DNA from: Paenibacillus borealis
GTDB taxonomy: Bacteria; Bacillota; Bacilli; Paenibacillales; Paenibacillaceae
DNA: 64,000 nucleotides
Direction: 5' to 3'
Assembly: GCF_000758665.1 (NCBI RefSeq)
Contig: NZ_CP009285.1
Location: forward strand, 1,736,001-1,800,000
Shown here in pieces: positions 45,191-54,263 of this stretch. Numbering within the stretch: the stretch's first letter is position 1; each line of letters begins with the position of its first letter. Made by a program: the position numbers and the translations under genes. The notes beneath the pieces were generated by a model that saw only the letters and a list, made by a program, of their open reading frames with translations, did not search any database and was not told the DNA's origin.

Positions 45191-46723
45191 ATGCAGGACC
45201 ATTCGGTTGAAATGCGCGGGATAGTGAAGAAGTTCGGTTCTGTAACGGCCAGCGATCAAGTCGATTTTTCGGCAAATGCGGGTGAGATTCACGCGCTGCT
45301 TGGGGAGAACGGAGCAGGAAAAAGCACAGTCATGAGTATGCTGTCAGGTGTGTACAGGGCGGATGCGGGGGACATCCTCATTCATGGCAAACCAGCCAAG
45401 ATCCGTTCCCCGAAAGATGCGGCACTCCTCGGGGTAGGCATGGTATTTCAGAACTTCAGACTGGTGCAAAGTCTCACGGCAGCGGAGAACATCGTGCTTG
45501 GCGAAAAGTCGTCTTTCTGGCGTGGCAGCAAGTGGATTAAGAACAAACACGAAGAGATCGAGGCGCTGGGTGAACGGTTTGGCCTCAAATTCCCGGTTGA
45601 CCGGCCGATCTGGCAGTTGTCTGTCGGTGAACAGCAGCGTGTTGAAATCGTCAAAACACTGTACCGCGGGGCAGATATCATTATTCTCGACGAGCCGACC
45701 TCGGTGCTGACGCCGGGAGAAGCCGAGCAGTTATTCGAAACCCTCCAGGTGATGAAGCAGACAGGGAAGACGGTGATCATGACGACTCACAAAATGAAGG
45801 AAGTCATGGCCTCCTCCGACCGGATCTCGGTGATGCGCAAAGGGAAAATGATTGCCACTCTGGCAACAGCAGAGACGGATGAGCTGGAACTGGCCCGGCT
45901 GATGGTGGGCCGGGAAGTCACGATCAGCCGTCAGGAGCGCGAGGCTACGGCAGGGGAACCGTTGCTGGTTGTTAAGGACCTGGATGTTGCTGCCGATCAC
46001 GGGCGCAAAGCGCTGGATGCCCTGTCGCTCACCGTATGTGAAGGCGAGATCGTTGGGGTGGCCGGTGTGGCCGGCAACGGGCAGAAGGAATTGGCTGAGG
46101 TGCTGACCGGACTTAGAACGTGGAAGACAGGCGAGATTATCTTCGACGGCAGTCCCGTCAGAACAGCTTCGGTAAGAGGTGCCATTGACTCGGGGATCTC
46201 GCATGTGCCGGAGAACCGGATGAAGAGCGGCCTTGCCGGGCGTCTGGGCTCGGTCGACAACCTGCTGTTCAAGTCTTACCGCAGTGAGGAGCATTCGAAA
46301 TTCGGCTTCCTGAAGGCTGCGAAGAACCGTTCCTGGTCACAGGAGCTGGTCCGCCGCTTCAACGTGAAGACTCCGGAGCTGGATACCCCGGTGCAGCAGC
46401 TGTCGGGCGGGAACCAGCAGAAGCTGCTCTTTGCCCGCGAGGTCAGCCACCAGCCGAAGCTGATGGTTGCCGTCCATCCGACCCAGGGGCTGGATGTGGG
46501 AGCAACGGCAGGTGTTCATGAACTGCTGATGGAGCTGCGGAGCTCCGGCAGCGGCGTGCTGCTGATCTCCGAGGATCTGGATGAGCTGCTGCAATTGTCT
46601 GACCGCATTCTGGTTATTTACAACGGTTCAATTATAGGTGAGAGCGATCATGAGCATGCGGACCGGGAACAAATCGGACTGATGATGGCTGGAATCCGGA
46701 ACGTGGAGGGAAGCGCCGTATGA
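45191..46723 (+). CDS. Nucleoside ABC transporter ATPase (NupO-like)
   Basis: A 510-residue tandem ABC ATPase of the sugar/nucleoside type. Domain 1 has Walker A GENGAGKST, signature LSVGE and Walker B IIILDEPT. Domain 2 has a degenerate Walker A (GVAGNGQKEL), signature LSGGN and MVAVHPTQGLD in place of a standard Walker B, as is typical for the family. It powers the two permeases that follow; its stop overlaps the first permease start (ATGA). Confidence 0.94.
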   Translation: MQDHSVEMRGIVKKFGSVTASDQVDFSANAGEIHALLGENGAGKSTVMSMLSGVYRADAGDILIHGKPAKIRSPKDAALLGVGMVFQNFRLVQSLTAAENIVLGEKSSFWRGSKWIKNKHEEIEALGERFGLKFPVDRPIWQLSVGEQQRVEIVKTLYRGADIIILDEPTSVLTPGEAEQLFETLQVMKQTGKTVIMTTHKMKEVMASSDRISVMRKGKMIATLATAETDELELARLMVGREVTISRQEREATAGEPLLVVKDLDVAADHGRKALDALSLTVCEGEIVGVAGVAGNGQKELAEVLTGLRTWKTGEIIFDGSPVRTASVRGAIDSGISHVPENRMKSGLAGRLGSVDNLLFKSYRSEEHSKFGFLKAAKNRSWSQELVRRFNVKTPELDTPVQQLSGGNQQKLLFAREVSHQPKLMVAVHPTQGLDVGATAGVHELLMELRSSGSGVLLISEDLDELLQLSDRILVIYNGSIIGESDHEHADREQIGLMMAGIRNVEGSAV

Positions 46724-47835
46724 GTCCGAATACTGGAAGCAATGCTGCAGTGCTGGAACCCTCACCGGGCAAAAGCGGGAAATGGTACTCCCTCAGGCTG
46801 GAATATGATTCAAGCCGTACCCGTTCACCATGGTGGACACCTATTCTGTCGGTTATTCTGGCGCTCTTGCTCTGTGCAGTATTTATTGCCGCCAATGGCA
46901 TGAGTCCGCTTGTGGTATACGAAAAAATGTTCCGCGGAGCCTTCGGAACGTCCTATGGCTTCACGGAAACGATGGTTAAAGCCATCCCGCTGCTGCTCTG
47001 CGGACTCGGTATTGCGGTGGCTTACCGGATTTCCGTCTGGAATATCGGGGCGGAAGGCCAGCTGACTGTAGGTGCTATGGCGGCTACAGCGGTTACGATT
47101 TATTTCCCTGATCTGTCTTCGTTCTGGTCGATCACGCTGATGCTGGTGTTCGGAACGGCTGCGGGGGCGCTTTGGGGCCTGATGACCGCCGTTCCGCGGA
47201 CGCATTTCGGTGTTAACGAGCTGATAACGTCCCTGATGCTGAACTATGTGGCTTTGCTGGCTCTGGATTATGTAGTCTTCGGCCCCTGGAAAGACCCTAA
47301 GGGCTTCAACTTCCCGGGTTCGCCGATGTTCACGGCTGCCCAGTCGCTGCCGGTACTTGGCAGCACACGGCTGCATATCGGGCTGATCTTCGGTCTGGTG
47401 GCTGTACTTATTTATTATCTGATGATCAAATTTACCCGCTGGGGATATGAGCTGCGCCTGATCGGTGCCAACCCTACTGCTGCCCGCTATGCGGGGATTC
47501 ATATCAAGAAACATATCATCATCGTCATGCTGATCAGCGGCGGTCTCGCCGGCATTGCCGGAATGGCTGAGGTCTCAGGGGTTACACATAAGCTGATGCA
47601 GGGGATATCACCCGGTTATGGCTATACGGCAATCATCGTGGCTTGGCTTGCTAAGCTGAACCCGCTTGGTCTGATTGTCACTTCCATTCTGTTCGGCGGC
47701 CTGATCGTCGGCGGGTATAGTGTACAGACCATCGGACTGCCTTCGTCCATATCGGAAATGCTGCAGGGTGCGATCCTGTTCTTCCTGATTGCCGGCGACA
47801 TGATTCACCGTTTCCGCATCCGCCGGAGCGCATAA
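46720..47835 (+). CDS. Nucleoside ABC transporter permease 1 (NupP-like)
   Basis: A 371-residue membrane protein with about ten helices and family motifs WNIGAEGQLTVGAMAAT, FGVNELITSLMLNYVA, IGANPTAARYAGI and GYTAIIVAWLAKLNPLG. It has a longer cytoplasmic N-terminus than permease 2. It is translationally coupled to the ATPase gene. Confidence 0.93.
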   Translation: MSPNTGSNAAVLEPSPGKSGKWYSLRLEYDSSRTRSPWWTPILSVILALLLCAVFIAANGMSPLVVYEKMFRGAFGTSYGFTETMVKAIPLLLCGLGIAVAYRISVWNIGAEGQLTVGAMAATAVTIYFPDLSSFWSITLMLVFGTAAGALWGLMTAVPRTHFGVNELITSLMLNYVALLALDYVVFGPWKDPKGFNFPGSPMFTAAQSLPVLGSTRLHIGLIFGLVAVLIYYLMIKFTRWGYELRLIGANPTAARYAGIHIKKHIIIVMLISGGLAGIAGMAEVSGVTHKLMQGISPGYGYTAIIVAWLAKLNPLGLIVTSILFGGLIVGGYSVQTIGLPSSISEMLQGAILFFLIAGDMIHRFRIRRSA

Positions 47836-47864
47836 CAGCATTCGCTATAGAAGGGAGTTTACCC

Positions 47865-48794
47865 ATGGATTTCACAACACAGTTATTAATAGCCGCCATA
47901 TCCGCCGGAACACCGCTGCTGCTGGCTACTCTGGGAGGCATTCTGACCGAACGGGCCGGAATTATCCAACTCGGCGCGGAAGGGCTGATGCTGATGGGGG
48001 CGGTGACGACCTGTATCGTCTACATCCGCAGCGGGAATCTTATCCTGGCTCTGCTCGCAGCCGTAGCTATTACTGCGCTTCTGGGTATGGTGCATTCCTT
48101 CCTTACAGTCACCCTCCGGGCGAACCAGACGATGTCAGGTCTTGCCATGACACTGTTCGGCAGCGGGCTCAGCGCCTATCTCGGCAAGTCGATCAGCGGC
48201 ATTCCGCTTCCGGGCACTTCACCCAAGCTGGATCTCGGAGCGCTGAAGTCGGTTCCGGTGATCGGGGATATTTTTGGCCGGATGGATTATCTGACCTGGT
48301 TCAGCCTGCTGCTGGTACTGGTACTGCATCTGTTGATCCACCATACCTCATGGGGCCTTCATCTGCGGGCAGTCGGAGACAATCCGGCTACTGCGGACGT
48401 CATGGGTATCCGTGTACAGCTGATCCGCTATAGCTACGTTACAGCCGGAGCTGCACTCATCGGTCTTGCCGGGGCAGACATGGTGCTGGCCTATGCACCG
48501 ACCTGGAATGAAGGCCTTACGGCCGGAAGAGGCTGGATAGCCGTCGGGCTGGTTATTTTCGCCAGATGGAATCCGCTGCGCGCGCTCTTCTGCGCATACT
48601 TCTTCGGAGCACTCGATTCACTGGGCTTCCGTATACAGCTGCTGGGCAGTGTAGTGCCGTCTTATTTTCTCAAAATGATTCCTTATGTCGTTACGATCCT
48701 GGTCCTGATGTATCTGGGATACCGTAACCGCAACAAGCCTTCCGGAACGCCGGAATCGCTGGGAACCCCTTATGTCCGTGAACAGCGGTTCTGA
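47865..48794 (+). CDS. Nucleoside ABC transporter permease 2 (NupQ-like)
   Basis: A 309-residue membrane protein: ERAGIIQLGAEGLMLMGAV, NQTMSGLAMTLFG, VGDNPATADVMGI and GRGWIAVGLVIFARWNP. It pairs with the preceding permease. It follows by 29 nt with GAAGGGAG before its ATG and is the last transporter gene. Confidence 0.93.
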   Translation: MDFTTQLLIAAISAGTPLLLATLGGILTERAGIIQLGAEGLMLMGAVTTCIVYIRSGNLILALLAAVAITALLGMVHSFLTVTLRANQTMSGLAMTLFGSGLSAYLGKSISGIPLPGTSPKLDLGALKSVPVIGDIFGRMDYLTWFSLLLVLVLHLLIHHTSWGLHLRAVGDNPATADVMGIRVQLIRYSYVTAGAALIGLAGADMVLAYAPTWNEGLTAGRGWIAVGLVIFARWNPLRALFCAYFFGALDSLGFRIQLLGSVVPSYFLKMIPYVVTILVLMYLGYRNRNKPSGTPESLGTPYVREQRF

Positions 48795-49038
48795 GCTGAC
48801 GCCTGACGCTTAGAAGGTAGTATAATCAGAATGTATAGATACAGATTTGCAGAGTGCAGGGCACGATACACGGTCCATTTCATGCAGTTCGAACATCTTA
48901 AATCACTGAGAGATCGGCGAGATCGGCGCTTCAGGTGCTGATGGCAAAGTAGATGGCTTGAATGCGGAAATGGGCTTTTTTTACCCAAAATAATGTTTGA
49001 ATTTAAACTATGCAAATTAGATGGATGGAGGCGGGGCA

Positions 49039-49557
49039 ATGAATACACCAGCGGATATTGTGACACTGGCGCAGATCAACAGCATGGAACAACCGGAATT
49101 CGTAGAGAGCCTTGGGGGGATATTCGAACATTCGCCCTGGGTTGCGGAAGGCGCATATGGTGAGCGGCCTTTTGAATCTGTGCAGCATTTGCATGACAGT
49201 ATGGTGGAAACGGCGCGGAATGCGGATCATAGCCGGATACTTGCTCTGCTTAGAGCCCACCCTGATCTGGCCACAAGGCTGCAGGTCACTCCGCTATCGG
49301 CGGCAGAGCAGCAGGGGGCCGGGCTGGACCGGCTGACGCCTGAAGAATTCAAGCAGCTTACGGAGCTGAATGCCGCCTATACAGAGAAATTCCAGTTCCC
49401 GTTCATTCTGGCTGTGCGCGGCAAAAATAAAGATGACATCATTAATGCCATCCGTGACCGGGTGGATCGCAGCTTGGAGGAAGAATGGGATCAGGCGCTG
49501 CTGGAGATAGGTAAGATTACCCGCTTCCGGCTGGAGGATCTGCTGGCGGAGGAATAG
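49039..49557 (+). CDS. 2-oxo-4-hydroxy-4-carboxy-5-ureidoimidazoline (OHCU) decarboxylase
   Basis: A 172-residue all-helical enzyme that decarboxylates OHCU to S-allantoin. The catalytic His74 sits in LLRAHPDLA, and FPFILAVRGKNKDDII is the conserved substrate-binding stretch. In B. subtilis this domain is fused to urate oxidase in PucL; here it stands alone and no uricase is visible. I start at ATG 49039, after GGAGGCGGGG, rather than at the in-frame ATG 49021. Confidence 0.93.
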   Translation: MNTPADIVTLAQINSMEQPEFVESLGGIFEHSPWVAEGAYGERPFESVQHLHDSMVETARNADHSRILALLRAHPDLATRLQVTPLSAAEQQGAGLDRLTPEEFKQLTELNAAYTEKFQFPFILAVRGKNKDDIINAIRDRVDRSLEEEWDQALLEIGKITRFRLEDLLAEE

Positions 49558-49594
49558 AATACGATAAATATTGAATAAGCTGGAGGTGTCGCTC

Positions 49595-49696
49595 GTGCCT
49601 AGAAATATAGATGTGATTGTAAAATGGAGATGCGCGGCTGCCGGGGACGGAAGATGGATGAATGCTCATACCCGGCATGGAGATACAAGATTATGA
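49595..49696 (+). CDS. Putative 33-residue ORF coupled to hydroxyisourate hydrolase
   Basis: GTG 49595 follows GGAGGTG by 6 nt. The product begins MPRNIDVIVKWRCAAAGDG and ends HGDTRL, and its TGA overlaps the ATG of the next gene (ATGA). It could be a small protein, or a leader that couples translation of pucM, whose own ribosome binding site is weak. I recognise no homologue. Confidence 0.4.
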   Translation: MPRNIDVIVKWRCAAAGDGRWMNAHTRHGDTRL

Positions 49697-50070
49697 GCGG
49701 GCGGTTGACGACTCACGTGCTGGATCTGTCGCAAGGGAAGCCTGCTGCCGGAATGTCGCTTCAGCTATGGGAATTCGGTGCCGGGGTGCCCAAGCTCTTA
49801 CGCCAGGCGGTCACGAACAGTGACGGCAGGCTGGATGCCCCGCTGCTGGCCGGTGAAGAATTGCTGCCCGGAAGTTACGAGCTGGTCTTCATGGCCGGTG
49901 ATTACTTCAGGGGGGCTCAGGCGGCGGCTGGCGGTGAGCCGGGAAGCAGGACCAGCAACATGTTCCTTGAACACATTCCGATCCGCTTCAATATTCTGGA
50001 CCCTGCAGAGCATTATCATGTACCGCTGCTGGTTGCGCCGGGAGGGTACAGCACATACCGAGGCAGTTAA
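49693..50070 (+). CDS. pucM: 5-hydroxyisourate hydrolase
   Basis: A 125-residue transthyretin-like enzyme that hydrolyses 5-hydroxyisourate to OHCU. Conserved elements are TTHVLDLSQGKPA with an active-site His, HYHVPLLVAPGGYSTYRGS with the second His, and the family-defining C-terminal YRGS. I start at ATG 49693 (MSGRLTTHVLD); the frame is open upstream to 49624, but the added residues do not fit the family. Confidence 0.93.
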   Translation: MSGRLTTHVLDLSQGKPAAGMSLQLWEFGAGVPKLLRQAVTNSDGRLDAPLLAGEELLPGSYELVFMAGDYFRGAQAAAGGEPGSRTSNMFLEHIPIRFNILDPAEHYHVPLLVAPGGYSTYRGS

Positions 50071-50126
50071 ATGTACCGATGTTAAATGTAGCATACCTAT
50101 ACGTATAGACCGGAGGTGACACTTTC

Positions 50127-51521
50127 ATGGAGGAATCCTATGAGCTTATTATCAGGAACGGGGATGTTGTACTCCCTGGAGAAGTCCGCAAGCTGGATAT
50201 CGGTGTGAAGGACGGCAGAATAGCTGCTCTGGGTGAAGCACTTCAGGGTTCGCCTAATACCGCAATTATTGATGCAGCAGGACAATATGTGCTCCCCGGT
50301 ATGATAGATATGCATGTTCATTTCAATGAGCCGGCATTCGGCCATTGGGAAGGCTTCCGCAGCGGATCGGCTTCCCTTGCCGCAGGAGGCTGTACCTGTT
50401 ACGCGGATATGCCGCTGAATGGTAACCCGCCGACAGTAAATATAGAAGCGCTCCGCATGAAGACTGAAGCTGCAGCCGGGAATTCGGCGGTGGATTATGT
50501 CCTGTGGGGCGGACTCGTGCCGGGCAATCTGGAGGATCTGGAAGAGCTGGCGGCTGCGGGGGTTACCGGCTTCAAGGCGTTTATCTCTAATCCCGGCGGT
50601 GAAGGCGAAGGCCGGTTCCGCGAGGTGGATGATGACACCCTGTATCAGGGGATGGTCCGCATCGCCGCAATCGGCGGCATTCTCGCCCTGCATGCGGAGA
50701 GTGAAGAGATGACCTCGGCGCTAGGCGTGGCTGCACTCCGCGAAGGGCGCAGCAGTGCGCGTGATTTCGCCGCTTCCCGCCCGCCGGAAGCGGAGCTGGA
50801 GGCTGTTGCCCGGGCGCTGCTGTATAGCGAACGGACCGGCTGCCGGCTGCATTTCGTGCATATCAGCACCTCCGCAGCCCTCGAGATGATTCACGGGGCC
50901 AAGAAGCGGGGGCTGGATGTGACGGCGGAGACCTGCCCCCATTATCTGATTCTGAATGAGGACAGTATGGAGGAACTGGGGCCACTGGCGAAATGTGCTC
51001 CCCCGCTGCGAAGTAGTGAGGAGCGGGAACAGCTGTGGTCTGCGCTGGCGGCGGGCAAGGTGGATCTGATTGCTTCGGATCATTCCCCATGTCCGGCGGA
51101 ACTGAAGCTGGCACCCGGCCTGTCTTTTTTTGAAGCCTGGGGCGGAATCTCTGGAGCGCAGAGCAGTCTGGAGCTGATGTTTCATGCAGGTGTACGGGTG
51201 CGCGGCCTGCCGGTCACTCAGATTTCCGCGCTGCTGTCGGAGCTGCCTGCCCGGCGGTTCGGGCTGGAGCAGCGCAAAGGCTCCATCGCACCGGGGCTGG
51301 ATGCCGATCTGGTGCTGCTGGACCCGAATACAAACTATACACTGCAGGCGGACGATTTATTCTACCGCCACAAGCATAGCCCTTATGTCGGAATGACCTT
51401 ATCCTGCAAGGTAACGACAACCCTCAGCCGCGGCAATGTGGTCTATACGGCCGGGGATGGTATTGTTGCAGCGGATGGCGGTGAATGGCTGCGGATCTCC
51501 AGCCGCCAGCCGGCCCGATGA
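50127..51521 (+). CDS. pucH: Allantoinase
   Basis: A 464-residue dimetal amidohydrolase converting allantoin to allantoate. Metal ligands appear in DMHVHFNEP, the carboxylated Lys in GFKAFIS, and further ligands in HAES, HFVHIST, ETCPHYL and ASDHSPC. Length and motifs match the AllB/PucH group and distinguish it from hydantoinases mainly through context. It starts at ATG 50127 after GGAGGTGAC; its stop overlaps the next start. Confidence 0.94.
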   Translation: MEESYELIIRNGDVVLPGEVRKLDIGVKDGRIAALGEALQGSPNTAIIDAAGQYVLPGMIDMHVHFNEPAFGHWEGFRSGSASLAAGGCTCYADMPLNGNPPTVNIEALRMKTEAAAGNSAVDYVLWGGLVPGNLEDLEELAAAGVTGFKAFISNPGGEGEGRFREVDDDTLYQGMVRIAAIGGILALHAESEEMTSALGVAALREGRSSARDFAASRPPEAELEAVARALLYSERTGCRLHFVHISTSAALEMIHGAKKRGLDVTAETCPHYLILNEDSMEELGPLAKCAPPLRSSEEREQLWSALAAGKVDLIASDHSPCPAELKLAPGLSFFEAWGGISGAQSSLELMFHAGVRVRGLPVTQISALLSELPARRFGLEQRKGSIAPGLDADLVLLDPNTNYTLQADDLFYRHKHSPYVGMTLSCKVTTTLSRGNVVYTAGDGIVAADGGEWLRISSRQPAR

Positions 51522-52819
51522 AGCAGCCGGTCCGGCATGTTCCAGCCGGAGAGATGCTGAAGCTGCTTGATGAACTAGCAGCCTTCAGTGCTCCCGGGCC
51601 GGGAGTTACCCGGCTGCTGTACACGCCGGAGTGGTACCGGGTCCAGCATTTTTTGCAGGAGAGAATGGCCGGACTCGGGCTTGAGGTCAGAGCGGATGAG
51701 GTCGGGAATGTATTCGGCAGGCTGACCGGATCAAAGGTCACGGATAAAGTCATCCTCACCGGCTCACATATCGATACGGTGGTGAGCGGCGGAAGGTATG
51801 ACGGTGCCTACGGAGTAGCCGCTGCCGTCACTGCACTCCATTACTTGCAGATGACCTTCGGCCAGCCGCTGCGGACTCTGGAGGTGGTGTCCTTTTGCGA
51901 GGAGGAGGGCAGCCGCTTTCCGCTGACGTTCTGGGGTTCGGGCAATGTTACCGGACTGTACGACGGGAGTGAGCGTGAGAATTGTGCTGACGCCGAAGGG
52001 GTAACGCTCGGGGCGGCGATGGCTGCCTGCGGTCTGGGGGGCAGCATTGAAGCCTCCGGAGCAGGCGATTATAATACTTCAGAGAGTGGCGGCACTGCCT
52101 TCTTACACAGTCCGGTCCGCAATGATATTGCCGCCTACATTGAACTGCATATTGAACAGGGCATTATTCTGGAGCGGTCGTCCCTGGAGATCGGTGTAGT
52201 GCAGGCGATCGCCGGCCAGCGGCGGTACAGGGTCAAGGTGTGCGGGACAGCCAATCATGCCGGAACAACGCCGATGGGGCTCAGACAGGATGCGCTGGCT
52301 GGCAGTGCAGAGATGCTGCTGGCGCTGGAGCGTTCCGCTGTGGCGGAAGGGGATCCGCTGGTGGCTACAACGGGCAGGCTTGAAGTCTATCCGGGTACGC
52401 CGAATGTCATTCCGGGAGAAGTGCAGTTTACGCTGGATATCCGGCATAGTGAAGCCGTGATGCTGGAGCGCTTTTGCTCAAGGATGCTTGATGAATTCGC
52501 AGACATTGCCGGAAGGCGCGGTCTGATTCTGGAATTGCTGCCACAGCTGGCTACCACTCCTGCGCCTATGGATACAGAGCTGTGCATGTTGCTGGAACAA
52601 ATCTGCCAGGAACAGGGGCGATCGTACCGGAGCATGGTCAGCGGCGCGGGGCATGATACCCAGCTGTTCGCGCCACGCTGCCCGTCGGCTATGATATTTG
52701 TGCCCAGCCGGGGAGGGATCAGCCATTCGCCTGATGAATATACGTCACCGGAAGAGCTGGCAGCGGGACTGGGAGTATTGACGGCTATCTTATATAAATT
52801 AGCCTATACAGAGAACTGA
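51518..52819 (+). CDS. pucF: Allantoate amidohydrolase
   Basis: A 433-residue M20-type metal-dependent enzyme that turns allantoate into S-ureidoglycine, CO2 and ammonia. Metal-binding motifs are TGSHIDTVVSGGRYDGAYG and FCEEEGSRFP; GTANHAGTTPM belongs to the dimerisation domain, and GAGHDTQ and SHSPDEYT close the active site. N-carbamoyl-amino-acid hydrolases are close relatives, but the neighbours favour allantoate. ATG 51518 overlaps the allantoinase stop (ATGA); the ATG at 51485 lies within that gene. Confidence 0.92.
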   Translation: MKQPVRHVPAGEMLKLLDELAAFSAPGPGVTRLLYTPEWYRVQHFLQERMAGLGLEVRADEVGNVFGRLTGSKVTDKVILTGSHIDTVVSGGRYDGAYGVAAAVTALHYLQMTFGQPLRTLEVVSFCEEEGSRFPLTFWGSGNVTGLYDGSERENCADAEGVTLGAAMAACGLGGSIEASGAGDYNTSESGGTAFLHSPVRNDIAAYIELHIEQGIILERSSLEIGVVQAIAGQRRYRVKVCGTANHAGTTPMGLRQDALAGSAEMLLALERSAVAEGDPLVATTGRLEVYPGTPNVIPGEVQFTLDIRHSEAVMLERFCSRMLDEFADIAGRRGLILELLPQLATTPAPMDTELCMLLEQICQEQGRSYRSMVSGAGHDTQLFAPRCPSAMIFVPSRGGISHSPDEYTSPEELAAGLGVLTAILYKLAYTEN

Positions 52820-52881
52820 AGATTAAGGGTTCTAAAGATTCAGGAGATACAGGAGATTGAGAGAGAGAAGAGAGGGAGAGA

Positions 52882-54117
52882 ATGATGAAGCGCTACGAAG
52901 ATTTGTCACCATCCTTGCGGTGTATTATGACACCGGGGCCGGTGGAGGTTGATCCGCGGGTGCTGCGGGCCATGTCTTATCCGGTACTGGGTCAATTCGA
53001 TCCTGAATTCACGGATATTATGAATGAGACGATGGAGATGCTGCGGGAGCTGTTTGCCACAGGCAATAAGTGGGCCTATCCGGTGGACGGCACATCGCGC
53101 TCCGGAATTGAAGCGGTGATGGTCAGTTTGATTGCTCCGGGAGACCGGGTGCTGATTCCGGTCTTCGGACGGTTTGGCCATCTGCTGCATGAGATTGCCG
53201 AGCGCTGCGGGGCTGAGGTATTTACGATTGAGCAGACCTGGGGCAGCGTATTTCCGCCGGAGGATGTGATTGCGGCGATCCGCAGCTTCAAGCCGGATGT
53301 GGTGGCGATCGTCCACGGGGAGACTTCCACGGGGCGTGTGCAGCCGCTAGCCGAGATCGGGCGGGCTTGCCGTGAGCAGGATGCGCTGCTGATTGTAGAC
53401 GCTGTGGCAACGATTGGCGGAGTGCCTGTAGAGACGGATGCCTGGATGCTGGATGCCGTAGTCGGCGGAACGCAGAAGTGTCTGTCTGTCCCTTCGGGCA
53501 TGTCTCCGGTTACGTATAATGAACGTGCTGAAGCCAAGCTGCTGAAGCGCAAACAGGTAGAACGGGGGCTTAGAACCGGCAGCGATGAGGCAAGCGAGCT
53601 GCCGGTTGTCCGCAGCAATTATTTCGACCTTGGCATGCTGCAGGATTACTGGAGCCCCCAGCGGCTGAATCACCACACGGAGATGACCTCCATGCTCTAC
53701 GCTCTGCGCGAGGGGCTGCGGCTGGTGCTGGAAGAAGGGCTGGAAGCGCGGCATGTCCGGCATAGACTCCATGAGCGTGCCCTTGTAGCCGGCCTGACCG
53801 CTATGGGACTGGAGCTGTACGGCGATCCGGAGAGCAAGCTGACGGTCGTCACCTGTGTGCTTATTCCGGAGGGGATAGACGGGGAAGCAGTACGTTCCAT
53901 GCTGCTGAACCATTTCGGGATAGAGATTGCGAGCTCGTTCGGTCCGTTAAAAGGCCTGATCTGGCGCATCGGCACAATGGGCTTCAGCTGCCGGGAGAAT
54001 AATGTGCTGCGTCTGCTTGGAGCACTGGAGGCGGCGCTTGTACGCCACGGATTCGCAGTTTCGGCCGGCCGGGGGGTCCAGGCGGCACTTGACGTATACG
54101 AGTCAAAAGTAAGATAA
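52882..54117 (+). CDS. pucG: (S)-ureidoglycine-glyoxylate aminotransferase
   Basis: A 411-residue fold-type I PLP enzyme that transfers the amino group of ureidoglycine to glyoxylate, giving oxalurate and glycine. TPGPVEVDPRVLRAM is the N-terminal signature, HGETSTGRVQP and IVDAVATIGG bind PLP, and Lys199 in GGTQKCLS is the Schiff-base lysine. Alanine-glyoxylate aminotransferases are close relatives; the operon argues for PucG. Two adjacent ATG codons (52882, 52885) follow a GA-rich ribosome binding site. Confidence 0.93.
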   Translation: MMKRYEDLSPSLRCIMTPGPVEVDPRVLRAMSYPVLGQFDPEFTDIMNETMEMLRELFATGNKWAYPVDGTSRSGIEAVMVSLIAPGDRVLIPVFGRFGHLLHEIAERCGAEVFTIEQTWGSVFPPEDVIAAIRSFKPDVVAIVHGETSTGRVQPLAEIGRACREQDALLIVDAVATIGGVPVETDAWMLDAVVGGTQKCLSVPSGMSPVTYNERAEAKLLKRKQVERGLRTGSDEASELPVVRSNYFDLGMLQDYWSPQRLNHHTEMTSMLYALREGLRLVLEEGLEARHVRHRLHERALVAGLTAMGLELYGDPESKLTVVTCVLIPEGIDGEAVRSMLLNHFGIEIASSFGPLKGLIWRIGTMGFSCRENNVLRLLGALEAALVRHGFAVSAGRGVQAALDVYESKVR

Positions 54118-54171
54118 TCATTAAAATGTGTCAATCTGCCTGGTTTATCCCACTGGCGTTTTGTTCAAATG

Positions 54172-54209
54172 ACGGCTTGCGACCCGTGAGGGGCGTCAGG
54201 GCCGTTTTT
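54172..54209 (+). terminator. Probable terminator between pucG and the adenine deaminase gene
   Basis: ACGGC pairs with GCCGT, with inner pairing around GTGA, then five T. The outer stem is short, so termination may be partial. Confidence 0.55.
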
Positions 54210-54263
54210 GCTAAATAGAATAGATATAATAAGAAACCAATGAATCGGAAGGGAGTGTGTATT

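Noticed and set aside
54118..54263. Purine riboswitch upstream of adenine deaminase
   Set aside because: None of the conserved purine-aptamer loop sequences are present; the structure seen is a terminator-like hairpin.
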